Positions 1 through 5,260 of a DNA stretch of 5,329 nucleotides are shown one piece after another. The notes beneath the pieces are model-generated. The model made no database searches, had not been told where the DNA came from, and saw nothing but the letters and a program-made list of their open reading frames with translations. The translations under genes were made by a program, and so were the position numbers. Each line of letters starts with the position of its first letter. The first letter of the stretch is position 1. Location of the stretch: positions 1-5,329 of the forward strand of contig CAYSIX010000263.1 of the NCBI GenBank assembly GCA_964431205.1, read 5' to 3'. The stretch comes from CAYSIX01 sp964431205 (lineage in GTDB: Bacteria > Planctomycetota > Phycisphaerae > Phycisphaerales > Phycisphaeraceae).

Positions 1-12
1 GGACTCAGCAGC

Positions 13-1038
13 ATGATTGGAGGTCCGAAATGCCCCCTCTCGGAGGATGCGCCCGTCGCCCGCCGGGTGGCGGGCCCGGGCGAGGACTTCGACCCGGTGG
101 CCCGCGCCCGCGCCGCGTTGCAGCGCCGCCGTGCCCTGCTCGACGCGGACTCCACCGACGCGCTGCGGCTGATCCACGGCGAGGCCGACGGGCTGCCCGG
201 GCTGCACGTCGACCGCCTCGGCCCGCTGCTGCTGACCGTCCGCCGCGCGGCGTGCGCCGACGCCTACGCCGACGCCGTCGCCGCGGAGCTGCTCGACGCC
301 CTCGGGCTCGATTCGTGGTGGGACAAGCAGCACCTCGACGACCTGCGCCGCGGCAGGGTCGCCGGGCGCGCCCGCCGCGGCTCGCCGCGGCCCGCGGACG
401 AGCTCGTGGTCCGCGAGCACGGGCTGCGGTTCCACGTCCGCCCGTGCGAGGGGCTGGCCACCGGGATCTACCCCGACCAGCGCGACAACCGACGGCGGCT
501 GGGGGAGCTCGGCCCGTTCCGCCACGTGCTCAACCTGTTCGCCTACACCGGGGCGTTCTCGGTCTCGCTGCTGCGCGACGGCGCCGGGCAGGTCACCGAC
601 GTGGACACCTCGGCCCCCGCCCTGCGCGCGGCCCGCCGCAACCACGCGGCCAACGGGCTGGACCCGCACCGCCACCACACCGCCCGCGCGGACGCCGGAC
701 GGTACCTCGAGGGGCGCCGCAGCGCCGACTTCGACGGGATCGTGATCGATCCCCCGACCGCCTCGCGCGGCGCCCGCGGGTGGTCGGCCCGCCGCGGCTA
801 CGACGCGCTGCTCGACGCCGCCCTGCGCCGGCTGGTCCCCGGCGGCACCGTGCTGGCCTGCCTCAACGACCGCAGCGCCCGCCCCGGCCGGATCGAGGCC
901 CTCGTGCGCGAGGCCGCGGCGCGCGCCGGGCGCCCCCTCCGCGCGCTGGAGCCCGCCCCGCCGGCGGACGACTTCCCGGTGCTCGCGGGTTTCCCCGAGG
1001 GAACGACGTTCCAGGGCGTGCTGGCCACGATCGGCTAG
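13..1038 (+). CDS. RlmI/RlmK-like class I SAM-dependent rRNA methyltransferase, N-terminus uncertain
   Basis: Probable 23S rRNA base methyltransferase using S-adenosylmethionine. Numbered from the ATG at 13, residues 51-70 (RLIHGEADGLPGLHVDRLG) match the central domain of RlmI-type enzymes. GIYPDQRDNRR (151-161) is the conserved stretch before the Rossmann fold. NLFAYTGAFSV (174-184) is SAM motif I, D198 the acidic residue after strand 2, and VIDPPTASR (244-252) motif IV. The tail FPVLAGFPEGTTFQGVL also fits RlmI. At 341 residues it is about 50 shorter than usual: most of the N-terminal PUA domain is missing. The frame stays open to base 1, so the gene may start outside the window. The ATG at 13 has no clear ribosome binding site; the best one (GGAGG, 19-23) serves an out-of-frame ATG at 30. 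The RlmI motif VI cysteine appears to be replaced (see findings). Family assignment is firm; the exact methylated base is not. Confidence 0.87.
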   Translation: MIGGPKCPLSEDAPVARRVAGPGEDFDPVARARAALQRRRALLDADSTDALRLIHGEADGLPGLHVDRLGPLLLTVRRAACADAYADAVAAELLDALGLDSWWDKQHLDDLRRGRVAGRARRGSPRPADELVVREHGLRFHVRPCEGLATGIYPDQRDNRRRLGELGPFRHVLNLFAYTGAFSVSLLRDGAGQVTDVDTSAPALRAARRNHAANGLDPHRHHTARADAGRYLEGRRSADFDGIVIDPPTASRGARGWSARRGYDALLDAALRRLVPGGTVLACLNDRSARPGRIEALVREAAARAGRPLRALEPAPPADDFPVLAGFPEGTTFQGVLATIG

Positions 1039-1042
1039 CTGC

Positions 1043-1059
1043 TCCCGGCTCTGCCGGGA
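1043..1059 (+). terminator. Hairpin just after the methyltransferase stop, possible terminator
   Basis: TCCCGGC (1043-1049) and GCCGGGA (1053-1059) form a perfect 7-bp stem with a TCT loop, four bases after the stop codon. No T-run follows, so this is not a textbook intrinsic terminator. It could instead protect the 3' end or assist termination. The stem is directly visible; the role is inferred. Confidence 0.4.
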
Positions 1060-1099
1060 CTCCCGCGAGCCAGCGCGTCGTTACCAGGCCCTTACATCC

Positions 1100-1122
1100 G
1101 GGCTGCGAGCCCTTGGCTTTTT
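1100..1122 (+). terminator. Weak hairpin followed by a T-run, second possible terminator
   Basis: GGGCT (1100-1104) and AGCCC (1108-1112) form a 5-bp stem with a GCG loop. A TTTTT run follows at 1118-1122, in an otherwise very GC-rich region. The five-base gap between stem and T-run, and the short stem, make it a weak candidate. Part of the T-rich stretch also overlaps the promoter candidate for the downstream gene. Confidence 0.3.
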
Positions 1123-1140
1123 GAATAGGGCCGATAGGGT
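1113..1140 (+). promoter_or_regulatory. Candidate sigma-70-type promoter for the lipoprotein gene
   Basis: TTGGCT (1113-1118) could be a -35 box and TAGGGT (1135-1140) a -10 box, separated by 16 bp. This is the most AT-rich patch between the two + strand genes and lies about 65 bp ahead of the lipoprotein start. Matches to the consensus are partial, 4/6 and 3/6. TAGGGT-like -10 boxes are common in high-GC bacteria. The call rests on position and composition. Confidence 0.35.
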
Positions 1141-1161
1141 ACTCGTCAGACAGACATGGAC

Positions 1162-1187
1162 GGCGACACCCGGGGGGCCGGGTCGCC
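1162..1187 (+). promoter_or_regulatory. Leader hairpin directly ahead of the lipoprotein ribosome binding site
   Basis: GGCGAC (1162-1167) pairs exactly with GTCGCC (1182-1187). Two further C-G pairs are possible after one bulged A, enclosing a G-rich loop. The stem ends one base before AGGAGAGGAG (1188-1197), the purine-rich ribosome binding region for the gene at 1206. Its placement could affect translation or message stability. No ligand-binding architecture was recognised. Confidence 0.35.
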
Positions 1188-1205
1188 AGGAGAGGAGACG
1201 GAGCG

Positions 1206-1973
1206 ATGAGGTCTCTGCGGTGGATCTTCCCGATGGCGTTCGCGAGCGTGATGGCCCTGGGCCTCGGCGGCTGCTTCTTCATCCACGACGACGACCCGTA
1301 CCACGGCAGCGCGCCGCGGATCGAGGACGACGGCGGCACCTACTACTTCTGCGAGTACGACGTCCACGCCAACGACTACTACTGGGAGTACCAGGCCTCG
1401 GTGTGGGACGGCGACGGCAGCCAGGACATCCGCTTCGTCGACGTGACGTTCTACGACGCCTACACCGGCAACTTCGTCGACCAGGTCGAGCTGTTCGAGG
1501 AGGGCGGCGGGATCTGGGGCGCGTGGAGCTACGAGCGCGAGACCAACCTGTGGTGTGGCGACCCCTACGAGGTCGTGTTCTACGCCGAGGACTACGCCGG
1601 CAACTCGGACACCTTGGTCTACGGGGGCGGCGGGACCCACAACGCCGCGCCGATCATCAGCCAGTCCCCGGCCGACACCTGGGCCGACTGCTTCGACGCC
1701 GGCGGCTACTGGGCCTTCGAGTTCCAGGCGTTCGTCGACGACCCCGACGGCCTGACCGACGTGGACTACGTCCAGGTGACCTTCGACGACCTGTGGGACG
1801 GCTACACCGCCGGCTCCTACACCCTCAACTACGAGGGCGGCGGCTTCTGGGGCGGCTGGATCGAGGAGGGCAACGGCAACGACCTGTACTGCGGCAACGC
1901 CTACGCCGTGACCTTCTACGCCGAGGACCTGTACGGCGCGGCCAACAGCTTCACCTTCGACTGGGTTCCGTAG
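1206..1973 (+). CDS. Predicted secreted lipoprotein with two acidic beta-type repeats, unknown function
   Basis: No known family was recognised. The N-terminus (MRSLRW, then a hydrophobic stretch) ends in a lipobox L20-G21-G22-C23, so cleavage and lipidation at C23 are predicted, followed by an acidic HDDD segment. The mature part is an internal duplication. Repeat 1 is about residues 36-139 and repeat 2 about 147-255, joined by a GGGG linker (140-143). Shared landmarks at an offset of 111-113 residues are C49/C162, EGGG (99/210) followed by WG(A/G)W, C117/C229 and FYAED (125/237). Each repeat therefore has two cysteines 67-68 residues apart, a likely disulfide. The 255-residue protein has no lysine; the mature part has about 45 Asp/Glu, only three Arg, and many Trp/Tyr/Phe. 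Alternating beta-like patterns suggest Ig-like sandwiches (inference). The start is supported by AGGAG at 1193-1197, eight bases before the ATG. It appears to be transcribed alone. Confidence 0.85.
   Translation: MRSLRWIFPMAFASVMALGLGGCFFIHDDDPYHGSAPRIEDDGGTYYFCEYDVHANDYYWEYQASVWDGDGSQDIRFVDVTFYDAYTGNFVDQVELFEEGGGIWGAWSYERETNLWCGDPYEVVFYAEDYAGNSDTLVYGGGGTHNAAPIISQSPADTWADCFDAGGYWAFEFQAFVDDPDGLTDVDYVQVTFDDLWDGYTAGSYTLNYEGGGFWGGWIEEGNGNDLYCGNAYAVTFYAEDLYGAANSFTFDWVP
1311..1622 (+). repeat. Lipoprotein internal repeat 1
   Basis: First copy of the duplicated domain, about residues 36-139. Its FYAED segment (1578-1592) is identical at the DNA level, over 15 bases, to 1914-1928 in the second copy. 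The bases encoding EGGG (from 1500) share GAGGGCGGCGG with the second copy (from 1833). Cysteines are at residues 49 and 117. Confidence 0.75.
1644..1970 (+). repeat. Lipoprotein internal repeat 2
   Basis: Second copy of the duplicated domain, about residues 147-255, running to the protein's end. Cysteines at residues 162 and 229 match C49 and C117 of the first copy. The segment around 178-195 (DDPDGLTDVDYVQVTFDD) corresponds to 68-84 of repeat 1. The copies have diverged clearly at the protein level outside the landmarks, so the duplication is not very recent. Confidence 0.75.
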
Positions 1974-1975
1974 CA

Positions 1976-2100
1976 GCCCGTCCCCCTCTCTTCTCCTCCC
2001 TTTGCGCCTTTGCGCCTTTGCGTGAGAACTCTTCCCTCTTCCCTCTTCCCTCTTCTTCCCCTGCGTCCTCTGCCCCTCCGCGTCTCTGCGCGATCTCCCC
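1976..2100 (+). repeat. Short-period tandem repeats and pyrimidine tract between convergent genes
   Basis: Three kinds of simple repeat lie side by side. TTTGCGCC occurs at 2001-2008 and 2009-2016, with a partial TTTGCGT at 2017-2023. CTTCCCT occurs three times at 2031-2051, followed by a degenerate copy. A looser TGCGTCCTC-like series covers about 2062-2092. Pure pyrimidine runs span 1981-2003 (23 bases) and 2029-2062 (34 bases). On the - strand the first unit reads GGCGCAAA. This resembles a CGCAAAG-type intergenic repeat that I recall from many environmental bacteria, where it produces spurious proteins with KAQRRKG-like strings. It has no convincing coding potential. The remainder of the interval to 2179 shows no clear terminator. 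Confidence 0.75.
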
Positions 2101-2179
2101 CACCGAGCACCTCTCTCGATGGACCTGGAGCGGGAACAGGCCAAGTGCGATCCGGCCCCGAGTCGTCGACCCTCTGACC

Positions 2180-2815
2180 CTATTCATCCCCCACCAGGAT
2201 CTCCCGGACCTCCTCGACGCTGTCCGCGATCGCGGTGGCGCCCGCCCGCGCGTGGGCCTCGCGGGGGGTTCCGGCGTAGGTCACCCCCAGGGTCCGCATC
2301 CCGATCGCGTTGCCGGCCTGCACGTCGGTGACCAGGTCGCCGACCATCCAGCTGCGGGTCGGGTCGGCGGGCATGTGGTCGAGGACGCGCAGCAGCACGG
2401 CCGGATCGGGCTTGTAGGGCGGGTCGTCGGAGCCCTGCAGGTGCTGGAAGAACCCGGCGAGGCCGAACGCCTCGGCGTGCTGGCGGACCCGGTGGGTCGG
2501 CTTGGTCGAGGCGATCGCGAGGGGGACGTCGCCGAGGACCTCGAGCGTCTCGATCACGCCGTCGAACAGCCGCGTGGTGTCCAGGCCGTGCTCGTCCTGG
2601 AACCGGCGGTAGACCGCCAGGAACTCGGCGTAGTCCACCGGCGGCCGCAGCTCCTCGTGGTAGACGTGCAGCGGGGCGCCGAGGTAGCTCGCGACCTGGT
2701 CGTAGCTGATCTCCTGCTTGCCGCACTCGTGCAGCGCCATCAGGATGCAGCGGTGGATGTCCCCGTGGCTGTCCAGCAGGGTCCCGTCGAGGTCGAAGAC
2801 GACGAGCTCGGTCAC
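2180..2815 (-). CDS. HAD-superfamily phosphatase, phosphoglycolate phosphatase-like
   Basis: Haloacid dehalogenase-type hydrolase of 211 residues, a normal length for Gph/PpaX-like members, predicted cytosolic and Mg2+-dependent. All four HAD motifs are visible. Motif I is DLDGTLLD with nucleophile D8 and acid/base D10. Motif II is S103 in AIASTKP, motif III is K135 in YKPDP, and motif IV is GDLVTD with D160 and D164. The helical segment between residues 15 and 90 is the expected type 1 cap. The GTG start (2815-2813) overlaps the previous gene's TGA as GTGA, with AGGG (2822-2825) six bases upstream, so translation is probably coupled to the B12-domain gene. This start puts motif I at the usual distance from the N-terminus. 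The substrate cannot be read from the sequence. Phosphoglycolate is the default family guess; a repair role for the neighbouring pathway is speculative. Confidence 0.9.
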   Translation of the reverse strand: MTELVVFDLDGTLLDSHGDIHRCILMALHECGKQEISYDQVASYLGAPLHVYHEELRPPVDYAEFLAVYRRFQDEHGLDTTRLFDGVIETLEVLGDVPLAIASTKPTHRVRQHAEAFGLAGFFQHLQGSDDPPYKPDPAVLLRVLDHMPADPTRSWMVGDLVTDVQAGNAIGMRTLGVTYAGTPREAHARAGATAIADSVEEVREILVGDE

Positions 2816-3225
2816 GCCTTGCCCTTGGCGTCGCGTCCGAGGGCCTCGTCGAAGAACCGGACGATCTGCTCCATCGGCGTGCCCGGCCCGAACACCGCGG
2901 CGATCCCGGCCGCGCGCAGCGCCGCCGCGTCGTCGTCGGGGATGATCCCGCCGACCACCAGCGGAACGTCCTGCATCCCCTCGGCGTCCATCTGCGCCCG
3001 CACCGCCGGGACCAGCGTGCCGTGGGCCCCGCTGAGGATCGACAGCCCGATGGCGTCGACGTCCTCCTGCAGCGCGGTGCGCAGGATCATCTCGGGGGTC
3101 TGGTGCAGGCCGGTGTAGACCACCTCGTAGCCGGCGTCGCGCAGGGCGCGGGCGACGACCTTGGCCCCGCGGTCGTGGCCGTCGAGGCCGGGCTTGCCGA
3201 CCAGCACGCGGTAGGTGCGCGCCAT
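2812..3225 (-). CDS. Standalone cobalamin (B12)-binding domain protein, methylmalonyl-CoA mutase C-terminal type
   Basis: A 137-residue protein consisting only of the B12-binding Rossmann-like domain, as in the small subunit of split methylmalonyl-CoA or isobutyryl-CoA mutases. The base-off/His-on signature is complete: D15-x-H17-x-x-G20 in GLDGHDRG, with H17 the lower axial cobalt ligand. S62-x-L64 (LSILSG) and G92-G93 (VVGGIIPDDD) follow in the expected order. It needs a separate catalytic TIM-barrel subunit, which is absent here. The ATG at 3225 lies two bases after the acyl-CoA dehydrogenase stop and gives the usual short lead-in to the RVLV strand. A GTG at 3231, overlapping that stop as GTGA, would add two residues and sits ten bases after a GGAG, so it is a real alternative. 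The stop overlaps the HAD start. In the cell it would bind adenosylcobalamin for carbon-skeleton rearrangement of an acyl-CoA. Confidence 0.92.
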   Translation of the reverse strand: MARTYRVLVGKPGLDGHDRGAKVVARALRDAGYEVVYTGLHQTPEMILRTALQEDVDAIGLSILSGAHGTLVPAVRAQMDAEGMQDVPLVVGGIIPDDDAAALRAAGIAAVFGPGTPMEQIVRFFDEALGRDAKGKA

Positions 3226-3227
3226 GC

Positions 3228-4394
3228 TCACGGGGTGTCCGCTCCGCGGTACAGGCCCTTGAGCAGGTTCGACGCGATCACCAGCCGCTGGATCTCCGAG
3301 GTGCCCTCGTACAGGTCGGTGATCTTGGCGTCGCGGTACAGCCGCTCGACGGTGTACTCCTTGGTGTAGCCGTAGCCGCCGTGGATCTGCACCGCCTGGT
3401 TGGTGCACCACACCGCCGTCTCGGCGCTCATCAGCTTGGCCATCGAGGCCTCGATGGTGTGGCGCTGGCCCTGGTCCTTGAGCCACGCCGCGCGGCGGAT
3501 CAGCAGCCGGCAGGCGTCGATCCGCGTCGCCATGTCGGCCAGCTTCCACTGGATCGCCTGCAGGTTGGCGATCGGCCCGCCGAACTGCTCGCGCTCCTGG
3601 CTGTACTTGACCGCCTCCTCCAGCGCGTTGCGGGCGATGCCCAGCGCCTGGGTCGCGATCCCGATCCGGCCGCCGTCCAGCGTCGCCATCGCCACCGTGA
3701 AGCCCTTGTTCTCCTGGCCCAGCAGGTTCTCCTCGGGGACCTCGCAGTCCTCCAGGACGATCGAGGCGGTGGTGGACCCGCGGATCCCCATCTTGTCCTC
3801 GTGCTTGCCGATCGAGTAGCCGGGGAACGAGTTCTCGACGATGAACGCGTTGATCCCCTTGTGCCGCAGCTTGGGATCGCTGACGGCGTAGATCACCGCG
3901 ATCCCCGCCTCGGGCGCGTTGGTGATGAACTGCTTGGCGCCGTTGAGGACGTAGCGGTCGCCGTTCTTGACCCACGTCATCCGCATCGCGGCGGCGTCGC
4001 TGCCGCTCATCGGCTCGGTCAGCCCGTAGCACCCGACGGTCTCGCCGGTGGCCAGCGGCGGCAGGTACTTCTCCTTCTGCGCGTCGTTGCCGAAGTGGTG
4101 GATCGGGAAGATCGCCAGCGAGTTCTGGACGCTCATCGCCGTGGCGGTCGAGGCGCAGCCGGTGGCGATCTCCTCCAGCGCGGTGACGTACGCCAGGTTG
4201 TCCATCTCCGGGCCGCCGTACTGCTCCGGGACGACCATGCCCAGCAGCCCGAGCTCGGCCATCTCCTTCCAGCTGTCCCAGGGGAAGTGCCCCTCGCGGT
4301 CCAGCCCCTCGGCGCGCGGCACGAGCTTCTCCTGCGCGTAGCTGCGCACCATGTCCTGGAGCATCTTGTGTTCGTCGGGAAGGCTGAAATGCAT
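3228..4394 (-). CDS. Acyl-CoA dehydrogenase, short-chain/butyryl-CoA type
   Basis: FAD-dependent enzyme that introduces the alpha-beta double bond into acyl-CoA and passes electrons to electron-transfer flavoprotein. The 388-residue length is typical. The first family signature is at 124-136 (GLTEPMSGSDAAA). The second is at 336-355, starting QIHGGYGYTKEY and ending in R-x-x-x-D. E363 in LYEGTSEIQR is at the catalytic base position of short- and medium-chain members. R268 in REQFGGPI is the FAD-contacting arginine region. The N-terminal helical domain, central beta domain and C-terminal helical domain are all present. The ATG at 4394 is preceded by GGAG (4402-4405) at seven bases, and the gap to the upstream hydratase stop is 15 bases, so the two are cotranscribed. 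The hydratase and hydroxyacyl-CoA dehydrogenase neighbours favour a short-chain substrate (inference). No ETF genes are in the window. Confidence 0.96.
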   Translation of the reverse strand: MHFSLPDEHKMLQDMVRSYAQEKLVPRAEGLDREGHFPWDSWKEMAELGLLGMVVPEQYGGPEMDNLAYVTALEEIATGCASTATAMSVQNSLAIFPIHHFGNDAQKEKYLPPLATGETVGCYGLTEPMSGSDAAAMRMTWVKNGDRYVLNGAKQFITNAPEAGIAVIYAVSDPKLRHKGINAFIVENSFPGYSIGKHEDKMGIRGSTTASIVLEDCEVPEENLLGQENKGFTVAMATLDGGRIGIATQALGIARNALEEAVKYSQEREQFGGPIANLQAIQWKLADMATRIDACRLLIRRAAWLKDQGQRHTIEASMAKLMSAETAVWCTNQAVQIHGGYGYTKEYTVERLYRDAKITDLYEGTSEIQRLVIASNLLKGLYRGADTP

Positions 4395-4409
4395 CGTCTC
4401 GCTCCGTCC

Positions 4410-5186
4410 TCACTTGCCCTGGAACGCCGCCTGGCGCTTCTCGACGAAGGCGGCGATGCCCTCGTCGGCGTCCTCGGTCTGGAACGCCAGCCCGAAGCGG
4501 GCCGCCTCCAGGTCGAGCCCGCGCACCAGCTCCAGCTCGGCCGCCGCGTGGACCGCCTCCTTGGTCAGGCGGATCGCCAGCGGCCCCTTGCTCATGATCA
4601 CCCGCGCCAGCTCCTTGGCGCGCCGCACCGCCTGGCCCACGGGCACGACCTCGAGCACCAGTCCGATCCGGGCGGCCTCGTCGGCCTCGACCTGCCGCGC
4701 GGTGAGGCACAGCTCCAGCGCGCGCTGCAGGCCGACCCGGCGCACCATGCGCTGGGTCCCGCCGTACCCGGGGATGATACCCAGGTTGACCTCGGGCTGG
4801 CCGAAGCGCGCATTCTCCGCTGCAACGGTCAGGTCGCAGGCCATCGCCAGCTCGCAGCCGCCGCCCAGCGCGAACCCGTTGACCGCAGCGATCGTCACAC
4901 CGCCGAACGCGGTCAGCTTGGCGAACACCGCCTGGCCGCGCCGGGCGAAGTCGCTGGCCTCGGCCTTGGGCTGGCTCGTCATCGCCTTGATGTCGGCCCC
5001 GGCGACGAACGCCTTGTCGCCGGCGCCGGTGATCACGATCGCCCGCGCCCCGCCGGCGACCGCGGCGTCGATCTGCTCGCCGAGGCCCGCGATCACGTCC
5101 GCGTTGAGCGCGTTGTAGGCCTCGGGCCGGTTGATCGTCAGGACGGCGATGCCGTCGTCCATCTCACGAAGAACTACCTCAGACAT
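4410..5186 (-). CDS. Enoyl-CoA hydratase, crotonase family
   Basis: Adds water across the double bond of 2-enoyl-CoA, the step after acyl-CoA dehydrogenase. The protein has 258 residues, as usual for monofunctional bacterial crotonases. Both catalytic glutamates are present: E112 in GGGCELAMACD and E132 in GQPEVNLGIIPGYGGTQR. The oxyanion hole is A64 (AGADIK) and G109. TINRPEAYNALN near the N-terminus is the typical first conserved block. The start at 5186 is preferred because the sequence begins at the normal family position and has GAGGG a few bases upstream (5192-5196). An upstream in-frame ATG at 5252 would add 22 unrelated residues and run through a strong hairpin. Having both glutamates argues for true hydratase rather than isomerase or hydrolase activity. 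The 3' end lies 15 bases before the acyl-CoA dehydrogenase start. Confidence 0.95.
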   Translation of the reverse strand: MSEVVLREMDDGIAVLTINRPEAYNALNADVIAGLGEQIDAAVAGGARAIVITGAGDKAFVAGADIKAMTSQPKAEASDFARRGQAVFAKLTAFGGVTIAAVNGFALGGGCELAMACDLTVAAENARFGQPEVNLGIIPGYGGTQRMVRRVGLQRALELCLTARQVEADEAARIGLVLEVVPVGQAVRRAKELARVIMSKGPLAIRLTKEAVHAAAELELVRGLDLEAARFGLAFQTEDADEGIAAFVEKRQAAFQGK

Positions 5187-5199
5187 GATCTCCCTCTCT

Positions 5200-5210
5200 G
5201 GCTCGAAGCC
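5200..5210 (-). other. Small hairpin beside the enoyl-CoA hydratase ribosome binding site
   Basis: GGCT (5200-5203) and AGCC (5207-5210) can form a 4-bp stem with a three-base loop, three bases upstream of the purine-rich ribosome binding region (5190-5196) on the - strand. It is short, and the chance of random occurrence is appreciable. Confidence 0.2.
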
Positions 5211-5221
5211 TCGCCGTGATT

Positions 5222-5249
5222 CAGCGGCGGGGCATCGCCCCGTCCGCTG
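5222..5249 (-). promoter_or_regulatory. Strong hairpin in the spacer before enoyl-CoA hydratase
   Basis: CAGCGG (5222-5227) pairs with CCGCTG (5244-5249), and GGGGC (5229-5233) pairs with GCCCC (5237-5241), with a three-base loop and a 1x2 internal loop. This gives 11 base pairs, 10 of them G-C. On the - strand there is no T-run after it, so it looks more like a transcript-processing or stability element than a terminator. The function is not known. Confidence 0.5.
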
Positions 5250-5260
5250 CAATCCCGGCG

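Noticed and set aside
30..1124. Long open frame on the + strand overlapping the methyltransferase
   Set aside because: Its translation is almost only Arg, Pro, Ala and Gly with no motif, the usual shadow of a high-GC gene. Only its start region is of interest, because of the ribosome binding site noted above.
2001..2060. Possible CRISPR-like array
   Set aside because: The repeat units are 7-8 bases and directly adjacent, with no spacers and no cas genes nearby.
1146..2144. Open frame on the - strand opposite the lipoprotein and repeat region
   Set aside because: Val/Gly/Ala-rich antisense shadow. Its N-terminal part comes from the CGCAAAG-type repeat and gives the KAQRRKG-like string typical of spurious proteins.
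1974..2179. Intrinsic terminator between the convergent lipoprotein and HAD genes
   Set aside because: No stem of useful length followed by a T-run was found on either strand; the T-rich bases belong to the pyrimidine repeats.
1121..3118. 665-codon open frame on the + strand
   Set aside because: It runs out of frame through the lipoprotein, through the pyrimidine repeat, and antisense to the HAD and B12-domain genes, whose motifs are complete. The translation is low-complexity with no recognisable domain.
3232..4710. Upstream extension of the B12-domain frame to a 632-residue protein
   Set aside because: The part upstream of the B12 domain is a different frame of the acyl-CoA dehydrogenase and has shadow-like composition. 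It is not a mutase catalytic domain, so the fusion is not real.
3381..5219. 612-codon open frame on the + strand
   Set aside because: Antisense shadow of the acyl-CoA dehydrogenase and enoyl-CoA hydratase genes; rich in Leu, Arg, Asp and Val with no motif.
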